DNA of 64,000 nucleotides from JAHJDR01 sp964609965 (GTDB lineage: Bacteria > UBA10199 > JADGCS01), in the NCBI GenBank assembly GCA_964609965.1, contig CAZSTS010000002.1, forward strand, positions 124,001 to 188,000, given 5' to 3'. Below are positions 42,507 to 51,551 of the stretch, piece by piece. The translations under genes and the position numbers were made by a program. The notes under the pieces are model-generated. The model saw nothing but the letters and a program-made list of their open reading frames with translations. It was not told where the DNA came from and did not search any database. The number at the start of each line of letters is the position of its first letter. Position 1 is the first letter of the stretch.

Positions 42507-45041
42507 ATGGATAACAAAGAAAATAACAAGAAAAAGGAAGAAAAGACCGAAGAACAAAGCCCAAAAAACGAAAAAGCTAAACAAGTTCCAGTGCTTCCAT
42601 TAAGAGATATTATTATTTTTCCACACATGGTTGTTCCCCTCTTTGTGGGTCGAGAGAAGTCAATTCATGCCTTAGACAAGGCCATGAATGAAGAAAAAGA
42701 CATTCTTCTCATCACTCAAATCAATGCCAAGACCAATGATCCAAAACCAGAGGACATATATAGTGTAGGATGTTTGGGCAGTATTGTGCAGCTATTAAGG
42801 TTGCCAGATGGCACTGTGAAGGTTTTGGTAGAAGGTAATAAGCGAGCCAGAGTTGTTAAATATGAAGAGACAGAACCTATGTTCATAGCAGAGGTCGAAG
42901 AAATTGAAGAAAACCACGATGTCACAGTGGAACTCGAAGCGCTCATGCGTTCTGTGAAAACCACGTTTGAAACCTATGTTAAACTCAATAAACGCATTCC
43001 TCCAGAAATGCTGTCATCGGTTTCGGTTATTGATAACCCTGCAAGGTTAGCCGACACAATTGTGGCTCATCTCAATCTCAAACAACCAGACAAACAAAAT
43101 ATTTTAGAAATCGAAGTTCCCAAAGAGCGTTTGGAAAAATTGCTTTCACTCATGCACGGTGAAATCGAGATCTTACAAGTAGAAAAAAAGATTCGCACAC
43201 GTGTGAAAAAGCAAATGGAAAAGACGCAAAAGGAATATTATCTTAATGAGCAGATGCAGGCGATTCAAAAAGAACTTGGTGAACGCGATGATTTTAATAA
43301 CGAGATCCAAGAACTTGAAGCTTTGGTTAAAAAGAAAAAGATGAGCAAAGAAGCTACAGAAAAGATCAAAAAAGAGATCAAAAAGCTCAAGATGATGTCT
43401 CCTATGTCTGCAGAGGCTACTGTTGTGCGCAATTACATTGATTGGGCGTTATCGCTTCCTTGGTCAGAAAAAACCAAAGACAATATCGATGTGAATCGTG
43501 CTCACGAAATCCTCGATGAAGATCACTATGGTCTCAAAAAAACCAAAGAAAGAATTTTAGAGTACCTCTCAGTTCAAAAACTTGTTGGTAAAGTTAAAGG
43601 ACCTATCCTTTGTTTAGTAGGCCCTCCTGGTGTTGGTAAAACATCGCTTGGTAAATCAATTGCCAGAGCTTGCGATCGTAAATTCGTGCGAATCTCTCTT
43701 GGTGGCGTGCGTGACGAGGCAGAGATCAGAGGTCATCGCCGTACTTACATAGGCGCCATGCCTGGTAAGATCATTCAGTCTATGAAAAAGGCGAGTGCCA
43801 ATAATCCTGTTTTTCTCATGGATGAGATCGATAAGATGAATATGGATTTTAGGGGCGACCCTGCTTCGGCCCTCTTAGAGGTTTTAGATCCAGAGCAAAA
43901 TTTCTCTTTCAACGATCACTACATGGATCTTGATTACGATCTTTCGGATGTCATGTTCCTTTGTACAGCTAACAGTCTTAATGGCATTCCTCCTGCATTG
44001 ATGGATCGTATGGAAATCATCCGTATTGCAGGTTACACTGAGGACGAAAAACTCAACATTGCCACACGCTATCTTATCGATAAACAAATGGAGCAAAATG
44101 GATTAAGTGAAGAGACGATCGATTTTTCAAACTCAGCACTTCGTACTGTTATCCGTCGTTACACTAAAGAAGCTGGTGTGCGTAACTTAGAGCGTGAGTT
44201 AGCTAATATCTGTCGTAAAGTGGCTCGTGGTATTGCAGAGCTTAAAGAAGGCGAAGCGAGTAAAAAATCATGTATCAGCTCTAAGAATGTTCACACGTAT
44301 TTAGGTGTGCCAAAGTACCGTTTTGGTATGGCTGAAGAAAAAGACGAGGTTGGAATCACAACAGGTCTTGCTTGGACAGAGGTTGGTGGTGAGATTCTGC
44401 AAACCGAAGTTACAATCATGCCAGGAAAGGGCAAGCTTACTATCACCGGTAAGCTTGGTGATGTGATGCAAGAGTCTGCACAAGCTGCTATGAGTGCAGT
44501 GCGTTCACGCGCGCGTGAGATGGGTCTTAAGAAAGATTTTTTCGAAAAGATCGATATCCACATTCACGTACCAGAAGGCGCTATTCCTAAAGATGGCCCA
44601 TCAGCTGGTGTGACCATGGCAACTTCTATCACCTCGGCGCTTATGCGCATCCCTGTGCGCAAAGATATTGCCATGACTGGCGAAATCACGTTGCGTGGCA
44701 AGGTTCTTCCTATCGGCGGCCTCAAAGAAAAACTTTTGGCAGCACATCGTGCACAGATCAAAACAGTTCTCATTCCAAAAGAAAATGAGAAAGACCTTAA
44801 AGAAGTGCCCAAAAATGTTTTGAAGGCGCTTAAGGTTTTTCCTGTGGCTCACATTGACGAAGTTTTAGAAAAAGCTCTTGTGATCAAGAATCTTCAGGAG
44901 CTGTATAAGAATGAAAAAAAGGGAGCAGATCTTCTAGATATTTATGATACAGGCGATGATGAAAAATCTAAGAAGAAAGAAAAGATTGTTCCTGTAGCTG
45001 TTGCTGAGAAAAAGGATCCTGCTGAGAGGGCGAGGCATTAG
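42507..45041 (+). CDS. lon: ATP-dependent protease Lon
   Basis: Cytoplasmic AAA+ serine protease for quality control and regulatory proteolysis. I chose the ATG at 42507 (GAGG 10 nt upstream) over a GTG five codons earlier. The 844-aa protein has a Lys/Glu-rich N-tail, a LON substrate-binding domain (PVLPLRDIIIFPHMVVPLFVG), a coiled-coil linker, Walker A GPPGVGKTS (372-380), Walker B FLMDEIDKM, and the Ser699/Lys742 dyad (PKDGPSAGV and GGLKEKLLAAHRA, 43 residues apart as expected). The C-terminal 40 residues are a charged extension. Confidence 0.97.
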   Translation: MDNKENNKKKEEKTEEQSPKNEKAKQVPVLPLRDIIIFPHMVVPLFVGREKSIHALDKAMNEEKDILLITQINAKTNDPKPEDIYSVGCLGSIVQLLRLPDGTVKVLVEGNKRARVVKYEETEPMFIAEVEEIEENHDVTVELEALMRSVKTTFETYVKLNKRIPPEMLSSVSVIDNPARLADTIVAHLNLKQPDKQNILEIEVPKERLEKLLSLMHGEIEILQVEKKIRTRVKKQMEKTQKEYYLNEQMQAIQKELGERDDFNNEIQELEALVKKKKMSKEATEKIKKEIKKLKMMSPMSAEATVVRNYIDWALSLPWSEKTKDNIDVNRAHEILDEDHYGLKKTKERILEYLSVQKLVGKVKGPILCLVGPPGVGKTSLGKSIARACDRKFVRISLGGVRDEAEIRGHRRTYIGAMPGKIIQSMKKASANNPVFLMDEIDKMNMDFRGDPASALLEVLDPEQNFSFNDHYMDLDYDLSDVMFLCTANSLNGIPPALMDRMEIIRIAGYTEDEKLNIATRYLIDKQMEQNGLSEETIDFSNSALRTVIRRYTKEAGVRNLERELANICRKVARGIAELKEGEASKKSCISSKNVHTYLGVPKYRFGMAEEKDEVGITTGLAWTEVGGEILQTEVTIMPGKGKLTITGKLGDVMQESAQAAMSAVRSRAREMGLKKDFFEKIDIHIHVPEGAIPKDGPSAGVTMATSITSALMRIPVRKDIAMTGEITLRGKVLPIGGLKEKLLAAHRAQIKTVLIPKENEKDLKEVPKNVLKALKVFPVAHIDEVLEKALVIKNLQELYKNEKKGADLLDIYDTGDDEKSKKKEKIVPVAVAEKKDPAERARH

Positions 45042-45159
45042 AACGCTCCTATGCGCCTATGATCCTACGCACCTACGTTTAAAGCTATCCTTCGACTCAT
45101 TCTTCGCTCAGGACAAGTCGATTATCGTCCCTTCGTTTTTTCGTTTTCCCCATCCCCCA
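45042..45159. repeat. Word repeats and inverted copy of the TCGAC/CCTGAGCG element
   Basis: CTATGCGCCTATGATCCTACGCACCTACG words are followed by ATCCTTCGACTC...CGCTCAGGACAAGTCG-ATTATCG (45085-45128). That is the reverse complement of the element at 24851-24901 without its central palindrome. It lies between the converging ends of lon and the 627-aa gene. Confidence 0.55.
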
Positions 45160-47043
45160 TCATCCAAGTCTTTCAACGGCGTTAAGAGCTCTGCATGCAG
45201 CTAATCTCAAATCAATTGTTCTTTGTTCTAGCTCTGCCTCTCTTTCAGTTTCCTCATATTCTGGAGCTCTTTCAGAATAGGTGATTTGGACTAGAGGTCG
45301 TAAACTCTCATGAAAATCTCTGTGAGGGATTCTTTGAACGCATTGTGCAGCGGCTAATTTGAAATGATCCGGAATCCCATTGTTCCTTAATAAGGTGTCT
45401 ACTTGATTGACGAGTTCAGTATTATTCCAAACATCTGCACCAGAGGGGTTTGTGCTTAGTGAAGATAAGATTGCTAGAAGAACAGCTGAGTCGTCGTGAT
45501 AATAGGGGCGCCAATCTTCGATTCGTGAAACAATGACCTCTAATACATAGGCAAGCTGATCGGCTGCCCAACTGTGAGTGCCTGCATGTCTTGCTAATGT
45601 TTCAACAATGACTAAGCGCGACTCATGAGGGGTTCTGTTTATAAGATCATTAATATCTAAGGCATGGATTCTTAAATGCCGGCTGAGTTCTTCTTGGTGT
45701 GCAGGTGCTGCGAATCTTAGTCCACATACGATGGTTAAAGGAGACGTGTCTCCATAGGCTTCAGGTAAAGGTATTCTTGCTGATATGTCCACGTAATCCC
45801 AAACAGGTTGTAGATCCCATTCACGTGTAGCTCTCCCAGCTATGCCTTGAAGGATTCTTCTGTCTAACTGTTCTGAATAACCTAAAGCATGAGCTAATGA
45901 GGCCACAGCGTCAGAACCACCGTGCTCAATGAGGGCATCTACTATATATCGAGCCGCTGGAAAATGTGCTGAAGAAGGTGTGATAGTGCTGGCAAGGTCT
46001 CTCATAATTCTAAAATGGGCCTCTCTTCCTCTGCTGCCAAGTTGATATAGCACTCTGGCCGCATTTGTGTGCTGAGATGTAAAGGCTTCAATTTCTATTT
46101 CCCCAAGTAGTTTATTACAAAAATTTATAGCTCTTTCTTCATCTATTGCACGAATATCCTCAGCGATTTTTGCTGCCTGAGATTCTGTTAAGATTCCAGA
46201 ACAGAAGACTTGGGCCATGTTAGCCAGAAAATCTAAATCATGTTGATGGTCTGAGGATAAAGTGTTTCTTAAGGTTAGCAGAGGCTCAACCAATTGAACC
46301 CCGCTCTCTGCGCTAAAGGTTCTGTGTCTTACAAGAAAGTCTGTATATCTTGCAGGATCTCTCATCATCACACGTACAAGGGTATTGCCCACTGTACGGG
46401 CTCTGTGCTTATACTTGTCCCCTTTATTCGCAAGTTTTGTATAGAGATCATAGAGGACATGCGCAGAATGAAAATGTTCTTCAAGAAGAGGTAGGGCTTT
46501 ATGCACTCTAGGATTTTTAGCACCAGGTTTTTCATTGAGAACAATCTTGTAGAGTCCTCTTTCTGTGGCACTGAGTGTTCTAAGATCGAGTTTTTCTTGT
46601 TCCGCTAATCTAATATAATTCTTTCGGGTATGATAACCAAGAGATGAAAGCGCTATAAGACGGTGAGAACGAGTGGTTTCGTCGTCTGTGGCAAGCAAGG
46701 TATCGAAATGACCTTGGGCTGTGGCGCCTCTGAGTGTTTTAGCGCCTCTTGCTAAGCATAGGAAAGGGAGCTCTGTTTCTGTATCATAACCACAAATTTT
46801 CTTAGCAGCTACTATGCCGAGTGTCCTCAGGATTTCTGCCTTGTTTCTCCAGTTAATAAGATAACGAGCTAGACCAGGCATACAAAATAAACCATTTGCC
46901 AACTCTCTGCCTTTATCTGCTGATCTAACTAGGTACAAAGGAGTGGCTTTTATATCATTGAGATGTCCTTGTGCTAAGAAACTTGTTCCTGGTATCAATG
47001 GATAAGGATTCACCCATCCTCCAATTCCTACGATTGCGCCCAT
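45160..47043 (-). CDS. Helical-repeat-like protein, 627 aa, lineage-specific
   Basis: Not recognised. AAGGAG lies 6 nt before the ATG. The N-terminus is Gly-rich and hydrophobic (MGAIVGIGGWVNPYPLIPG), the rest strongly helical with repeated Leu/Ala-rich stretches of 35-40 residues (e.g. HTNAARVLYQLGSRGREAHF, FPAARYIVDALIEHGGSDAV, DHFKLAAAQCVQRIPHRDF). This suggests a HEAT/ARM-like alpha-solenoid scaffold. The C-terminus is an acidic coil then LRLAACRALNAVERLG. No membrane segment. It interrupts plus-strand core genes, as the other lineage-specific genes do. Confidence 0.7.
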   Translation of the reverse strand: MGAIVGIGGWVNPYPLIPGTSFLAQGHLNDIKATPLYLVRSADKGRELANGLFCMPGLARYLINWRNKAEILRTLGIVAAKKICGYDTETELPFLCLARGAKTLRGATAQGHFDTLLATDDETTRSHRLIALSSLGYHTRKNYIRLAEQEKLDLRTLSATERGLYKIVLNEKPGAKNPRVHKALPLLEEHFHSAHVLYDLYTKLANKGDKYKHRARTVGNTLVRVMMRDPARYTDFLVRHRTFSAESGVQLVEPLLTLRNTLSSDHQHDLDFLANMAQVFCSGILTESQAAKIAEDIRAIDEERAINFCNKLLGEIEIEAFTSQHTNAARVLYQLGSRGREAHFRIMRDLASTITPSSAHFPAARYIVDALIEHGGSDAVASLAHALGYSEQLDRRILQGIAGRATREWDLQPVWDYVDISARIPLPEAYGDTSPLTIVCGLRFAAPAHQEELSRHLRIHALDINDLINRTPHESRLVIVETLARHAGTHSWAADQLAYVLEVIVSRIEDWRPYYHDDSAVLLAILSSLSTNPSGADVWNNTELVNQVDTLLRNNGIPDHFKLAAAQCVQRIPHRDFHESLRPLVQITYSERAPEYEETEREAELEQRTIDLRLAACRALNAVERLG

Positions 47044-47414
47044 AGTTTGCTCCTTGTTTGCGTTCCTCGTCTAGAGTCTTGCGTCTAGTGTGATACGTTG
47101 TTCGAACACATATCGGTGATTTTGGGGATAATGTGTGTGAAGGATGTAGATATTGTTTTCTGGGGAAAACAAAGGGTGCAAAAAATGAATGCATCAGGTT
47201 ACAAGTCACAGGTCTCATGTATCCTGTAACCTGCGACCTGTCACTTGTGGCGACCTACGGTTCCCAATTCCCCCAAGGCCCAAAGGCCCATAGGTCCACA
47301 GGCCCAATCTTCTCCATTTGACTCCCTTTTCATCACCTGGTACTTCAGGGACAATTTTACAGCTTTGTACAGCCTATCATTAGTAAATCTTAATTAATTT
47401 CAAGGGGGTGAATC
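47044..47414. other. Divergent spacer between the 627-aa gene and hppA
   Basis: Contains CTCGTCTAGAGTCTTGCGTCTAG words (47066-47090) next to the minus-strand gene, CAGGTTACAAGTCACAGG and CCTGTAACCTGCGACCTG words (47188-47250), and AAGGCCCAAAGGCCCATAGG words (47272-47310). The last 80 nt before hppA are A/T-rich and should hold its promoter; TTTACA (47352) and TATCAT (47371) are candidates, but the spacing is too short to trust. Confidence 0.4.
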
Positions 47415-49574
47415 GTGACTAGCCAATGTTTATATTACGCAGTTCCTGGAGCAGCCTTACTTTGTCTTATTTTTGCCTTTTTCAAGGCAGTTCACATCAA
47501 AAAACAAGACGAAGGCACAGAACGTATGAAAAGAATTGGTGGCTATATTCAAGAAGGAGCCATGTCTTTTCTCAAAGCAGAATATAAAATATTAGTTATC
47601 TTTGTTATCGCTGTGGCCATTCTTTTAGCCTTTGCTAATCGCGGTGGTGCTGGTGGCTCGCACCCTCTTGTGGCTCTCTCATTTATTATTGGAGCTCTCT
47701 GTTCAGGTCTGGCTGGTTTTTTTGGTATGAAGGTTGCTACTCAAGCCAATTACCGCACAGCCAATGGCGCGCGAAAAGATCTTTCAACAGCTTTAAAAGT
47801 CGCCTTTAATGGTGGCTCAGTTATGGGGCTTGTTGTTGTTGGTCTTGGTGTCTTGGGTCTCAGCACTCTTTTCTATGTCTACCAACAAATGTTTACAGAC
47901 ATGGGACAAATCATGAAGGTTCTCTCTGGCTTTTCTTTGGGAGCATCCTCCATTGCTCTTTTTGCCCGTGTGGGTGGTGGTATTTACACAAAGGCCGCTG
48001 ATGTGGGAGCTGACCTTGTAGGCAAAGTCGAGGCAGGAATCCCTGAGGATCATCCTTTAAATCCTGCAACCATTGCTGATAACGTGGGTGACAATGTGGG
48101 TGATGTAGCTGGTATGGGTGCGGATCTTTTTGAATCCTATGTTGGCGCTATCATCGGAAGCATGGTAATTGGAGCGAGTTTTATCACTATCCCAGCTATT
48201 GGAATTAAAGGTGTTCTTCTTCCACTTTTTATTGCTGCTGCAGGTATCATCATTTCGATCCTCGGAACCTTTATGGTGAGAGTGAAAGAAGGCGGCAATC
48301 CTCAAAGAGCACTTAATATTGGTGAATTTGGCTCTTCTTTTATTTTACTCGTGGTGATTTATTTTATCACTGTTCATTTTCTTCCCGTTAGTTGGGAAGC
48401 TGGCTCTGGTGAGACTCTTCGCTCGTACACGAGTCTCAATATTTTTTGGGCCATTATGATTGGTTTGCTTGCAGGGCTCGGTATTGGACTTAGCACAGAA
48501 CATTATTGTGGAACGAGCACAGGTCCTGTGAAAAATATTGCCAAACAGTCTTTAACCGGAACAGCCACAAACATCATTGCTGGACTTGGCATAGGCATGT
48601 TCTCAACTGGTATCCCAACACTTATTTTAGCTGGGGCGATTATGGGATCATACCACTTTGCAGGGCTGTATGGTATTGCTCTAGCAGCTCTTGGTATGCT
48701 TGCTAATACAGGTATTCAACTCGCAGTAGATGCGTATGGCCCCATATCAGACAATGCTGGTGGCATTGCAGAGATGAGTAAACTTCCTAAAGTTGTGCGT
48801 CAACGAACAGACAAGCTCGACGCTGTGGGCAACACGACTGCAGCGATTGGCAAAGGTTTTGCCATTGGATCTGCAGCTCTCACAGCTCTTGCGTTGTTTG
48901 CAGCCTTTATGCAGGTGGCGGATATTCATGTGATTAATATTTCAAAACCAAATGTTATGGCAGGTCTTTTTGTGGGAGGTATGTTGCCTTTTGTTTTTAG
49001 TTCTTTAGCTATGAGTGCCGTAGGAAGCGCTGCCATGGACATGATCAAAGAAGTGAGACGTCAGTTTTCTGATATCCCAGAGCTTAAAGCAGCTCTTAAG
49101 ATCATGAAAAGATACAAAGGTGATGAGTCTCAGTTTAGTGACGACGACAAAAAAATCTTTAATGCTGCTGATGGCAAAGCTGAATATGGAAAGTGTGTAG
49201 ACATTTCTACTAAAGCCGCTATCAGAAAAATGTTGCTTCCAGGCCTCTTGGCAATAGGCACGCCAGTGCTTGTTGGTTTTATTTTTGGACCAGAAACCTT
49301 AGGTGGTCTTTTGGCAGGTGTCACAGTGTCTGGTGTGATGATGGCGATCTTTCAGTCCAACGCTGGTGGTGCTTGGGATAATGCTAAAAAACTTATCGAA
49401 GGTGACATCGAAATCGACGGTGACGTTTATGGCAAAGGCTCAGAACCTCATAAAGCCGCTGTTGTTGGCGATACAGTAGGTGATCCCTTTAAAGACACAT
49501 CAGGTCCTTCACTCAATATTCTGATTAAGTTGATGAGCGTTGTGTCGCTGGTGATAGCGCCTTTGATTATTTAG
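47415..49574 (+). CDS. hppA: Membrane-bound ion-translocating pyrophosphatase
   Basis: Couples pyrophosphate hydrolysis to H+ or Na+ pumping across the inner membrane. The GTG start follows AAGGGGGTG with 4 nt spacing. The 719-aa protein has about 16 hydrophobic helices, the DVGADLVGKVE and NPATIADNVGDNVGDVAGMGADLFESY substrate motifs, and GDTVGDPFKDTSGPS near the C-terminus. NTTAAIGKG at 473 onward has Ala476 where K+-independent enzymes have Lys, so it belongs to the K+-dependent subfamily. I cannot decide between H+ and Na+ as the pumped ion. Confidence 0.96.
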   Translation: MTSQCLYYAVPGAALLCLIFAFFKAVHIKKQDEGTERMKRIGGYIQEGAMSFLKAEYKILVIFVIAVAILLAFANRGGAGGSHPLVALSFIIGALCSGLAGFFGMKVATQANYRTANGARKDLSTALKVAFNGGSVMGLVVVGLGVLGLSTLFYVYQQMFTDMGQIMKVLSGFSLGASSIALFARVGGGIYTKAADVGADLVGKVEAGIPEDHPLNPATIADNVGDNVGDVAGMGADLFESYVGAIIGSMVIGASFITIPAIGIKGVLLPLFIAAAGIIISILGTFMVRVKEGGNPQRALNIGEFGSSFILLVVIYFITVHFLPVSWEAGSGETLRSYTSLNIFWAIMIGLLAGLGIGLSTEHYCGTSTGPVKNIAKQSLTGTATNIIAGLGIGMFSTGIPTLILAGAIMGSYHFAGLYGIALAALGMLANTGIQLAVDAYGPISDNAGGIAEMSKLPKVVRQRTDKLDAVGNTTAAIGKGFAIGSAALTALALFAAFMQVADIHVINISKPNVMAGLFVGGMLPFVFSSLAMSAVGSAAMDMIKEVRRQFSDIPELKAALKIMKRYKGDESQFSDDDKKIFNAADGKAEYGKCVDISTKAAIRKMLLPGLLAIGTPVLVGFIFGPETLGGLLAGVTVSGVMMAIFQSNAGGAWDNAKKLIEGDIEIDGDVYGKGSEPHKAAVVGDTVGDPFKDTSGPSLNILIKLMSVVSLVIAPLII

Positions 49575-49640
49575 TTCCTCGTGCCTCGTGCCTCGGAACC
49601 GTATAGCGAATATCGTATAGCGTCTAGAGTCTAGCGTAAA
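49575..49640. repeat. CTCGTGCCTCGTGCCTCGG and TCTAGAGTCTAGCG word repeats
   Basis: Short tandem words immediately after the hppA stop (CGTGCCTCGTGCCTCGG), then CGTATAGCGAATATCGTATAGCGTCTAGAGTCTAGCG, with parallels at 42215-42245 and 47065-47092. Confidence 0.55.
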
Positions 49641-49687
49641 ACAACTTCTCCCTTGATAATCCTCTCAAAAGGGCGAATAGAGGCCCT

Positions 49688-50473
49688 ATGTCAAATATCA
49701 TCACATTAACAACGGATTTTGGCCTCAAAGATCATTATGTAGGCACCATGAAAGGGGCCATCTTAAGTATTAACCCAAAAGCTAAATTAATTGATGTCAC
49801 ACATAATGTGCCGGCTTTTAATGTTGAAGAAGGCGCGTATCTTATTGGATCATCCTTTTTTACTTTTCCAAAAGGCACGATTCATATTGTCGTGGTTGAT
49901 CCAGGAGTAGGTTCTGTCAGACGACCTATTTTAGTTTGTACGGATCATTACTATTTTATTGCACCAGACAATGGTGTTTTAAGTCTTGTGGCAGAAAGAG
50001 ATAATGTAAAAGCTATTTATCACCTCGATAAACCCAAGTTTTACTTAGATCAACTCAGTGCAACTTTTCACGGGAGAGATATCTTTGGTCCTATTGCTGC
50101 TTATCTAGCAAAAGGAAAATCCCCTCAAAAATTAGGAACCCCAATCAAAGATTTTAATAAACTCGATCTCTTCACAACAACGCAGACCAAAGATTATATT
50201 TCGGCAAAAGTCATTCACATTGATCACTTTGGAAATGTGACTCTCGGTTTTGCTTTTGAAAAATACAGAGATCTCATCGTGAATAAACCATTTGAAATAA
50301 GAGTAAAAGACTCGGTTTTTTCTACACTCAGAGAAACTTATTTTGATGTGCCACAAGGCAGTCCTCTTCTTTTAGTTGGTAGTAGTGGCTTTCTCGAAGT
50401 TGCTATTCATCAAGATTCTTTTGCTATGATTAATGATATTCAGGTTGGAGAAAGAGTGGAGTTGGGAGTATGA
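49688..50473 (+). CDS. SAM hydroxide adenosyltransferase / SAM hydrolase (DUF62 family)
   Basis: Family hydrolyses S-adenosylmethionine to adenosine and methionine. The 261-aa protein carries the characteristic Asp-Arg-His motif regions: TTDFGLKDHYVG (8-19), VVDPGVGS, FHGRDIFGP (about 126-134), plus HIDHFGNVTL and LLVGSSGFLEVA in the C-terminal barrel. Its stop overlaps the lipA start by 4 nt (ATGA), so it is translationally coupled to a SAM-consuming radical enzyme. Removing or balancing SAM in that context is inference. Confidence 0.92.
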   Translation: MSNIITLTTDFGLKDHYVGTMKGAILSINPKAKLIDVTHNVPAFNVEEGAYLIGSSFFTFPKGTIHIVVVDPGVGSVRRPILVCTDHYYFIAPDNGVLSLVAERDNVKAIYHLDKPKFYLDQLSATFHGRDIFGPIAAYLAKGKSPQKLGTPIKDFNKLDLFTTTQTKDYISAKVIHIDHFGNVTLGFAFEKYRDLIVNKPFEIRVKDSVFSTLRETYFDVPQGSPLLLVGSSGFLEVAIHQDSFAMINDIQVGERVELGV

Positions 50474-51327
50474 CAAAACCATCTTGGCTCAAAAAAAAGA
50501 TTTCTTTCAAAGAAATTAGAGGCATGAAGTCTGAACTCAGAACCCACGGATTGCATACAGTGTGTGAAGAGGCGCGTTGTCCAAATGCGAGCGAATGTTT
50601 TTCAAAGGGAATTGCCACAGTCATGATCATGGGTGATGTTTGTACGCGTTCCTGTAAGTTTTGTAATGTAAAGACAGGCAAACCTGATGATTTAGATTCT
50701 GCTGAACCAGAAAACGTGGCCAAGCTAGTGAAAGAACGCAAATACAAACACGTTGTTATCACATCAGTTGATCGTGATGATCTCAAAGATGATTTTGGCT
50801 CCAAACACTATGCTTCTGTTGTCCGCTCAGTAAAAGAAAAAAATCCTAACACATCTATCGAAGTTCTCACACCTGATTTCCAAGGAAGAGAAGATTGTCT
50901 AGACCGTGTTTGTCAGGAAGAAATATCTATTTTCAATCATAATATCGAAACTAATGAGCGCCTCACTCCTCTTGTTCGCTCTGTGGCCAAATATGATCGC
51001 TCACTTAAAGTTCTTAAATATGTGAAAGAAAGATTTCCCAACCTCTACACAAAATCTGGCATGATGCTTGGGATGGGAGAGACAAAGAAAGAGGTTATTC
51101 AAACCATGAAAGATCTTAGAGAGAACAAGTGTCAAATTTTCTCTCTGGGGCAGTATTTACAACCAACAAAGAATCACTATCCTGTAAAAGACTACATTCA
51201 TCCTGATCAATTTCAAGAATATAAAAAAATTGGCAAAGAAATGGGGTTTGAGGCTGTGTTTGCAGGGCCATTTGTGAGGAGTAGTTATTTAGCTGGGGAT
51301 TTGTTGGAGAAGATTTCAAGTAGCTAA
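50470..51327 (+). CDS. lipA: Lipoyl synthase
   Basis: Radical-SAM enzyme inserting two sulfurs into protein-bound octanoyl groups. Auxiliary-cluster Cys32, Cys37, Cys43 (CEEARCPNASEC), radical-SAM Cys58, Cys62, Cys65 (CTRSCKFC) and the C-terminal RSSY (270-273) serine ligand are all present. At 285 aa it is of normal length. GGAG lies 7 nt upstream, inside the preceding gene. lipB is not in the window. Confidence 0.97.
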   Translation: MTKPSWLKKKISFKEIRGMKSELRTHGLHTVCEEARCPNASECFSKGIATVMIMGDVCTRSCKFCNVKTGKPDDLDSAEPENVAKLVKERKYKHVVITSVDRDDLKDDFGSKHYASVVRSVKEKNPNTSIEVLTPDFQGREDCLDRVCQEEISIFNHNIETNERLTPLVRSVAKYDRSLKVLKYVKERFPNLYTKSGMMLGMGETKKEVIQTMKDLRENKCQIFSLGQYLQPTKNHYPVKDYIHPDQFQEYKKIGKEMGFEAVFAGPFVRSSYLAGDLLEKISSS

Positions 51328-51354
51328 GAAGAAGAAAATCGAGACCACTTTTTA

Positions 51355-51535
51355 TGTAACCCTTACAGGGTAATGATCTTTTTATTGATGTTACCCAGGG
51401 TAACTCCGCTTCGCAGAGTAAACCCTGGGCTAATTTATTTAGCCCCTTTAGGGCTTTCGAATATGCCCTGTAAGGGCACAAATAATTTAGCCCAGGATCA
51501 GTCCCGGCGTTAGACGGGACGCCATCCTGGGTTAG
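51355..51535. repeat. REP-like palindromic block (CCCAGGGT family)
   Basis: Several hairpins in a row: ACCCTTACAGGGT; TTACCCAGGG-...-CCCTGGGCTAA (51390-51433) enclosing CTCCGCTTCGCAGAG; AGCCCCTTTAGGGCT; GCCCTGTAAGGGC (51465-51477); and AGCCCAGGAT...ATCCTGGGTTA (51489-51534) enclosing GTCCCGGCGTTAGACGGGAC. The CCAGG/CCTGG and CCCTGTAAGGG parts match 18315-18392. It could stop transcription between lipA and mqnE. Confidence 0.7.
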
Positions 51536-51551
51536 TAAAAAATAATTGGCA

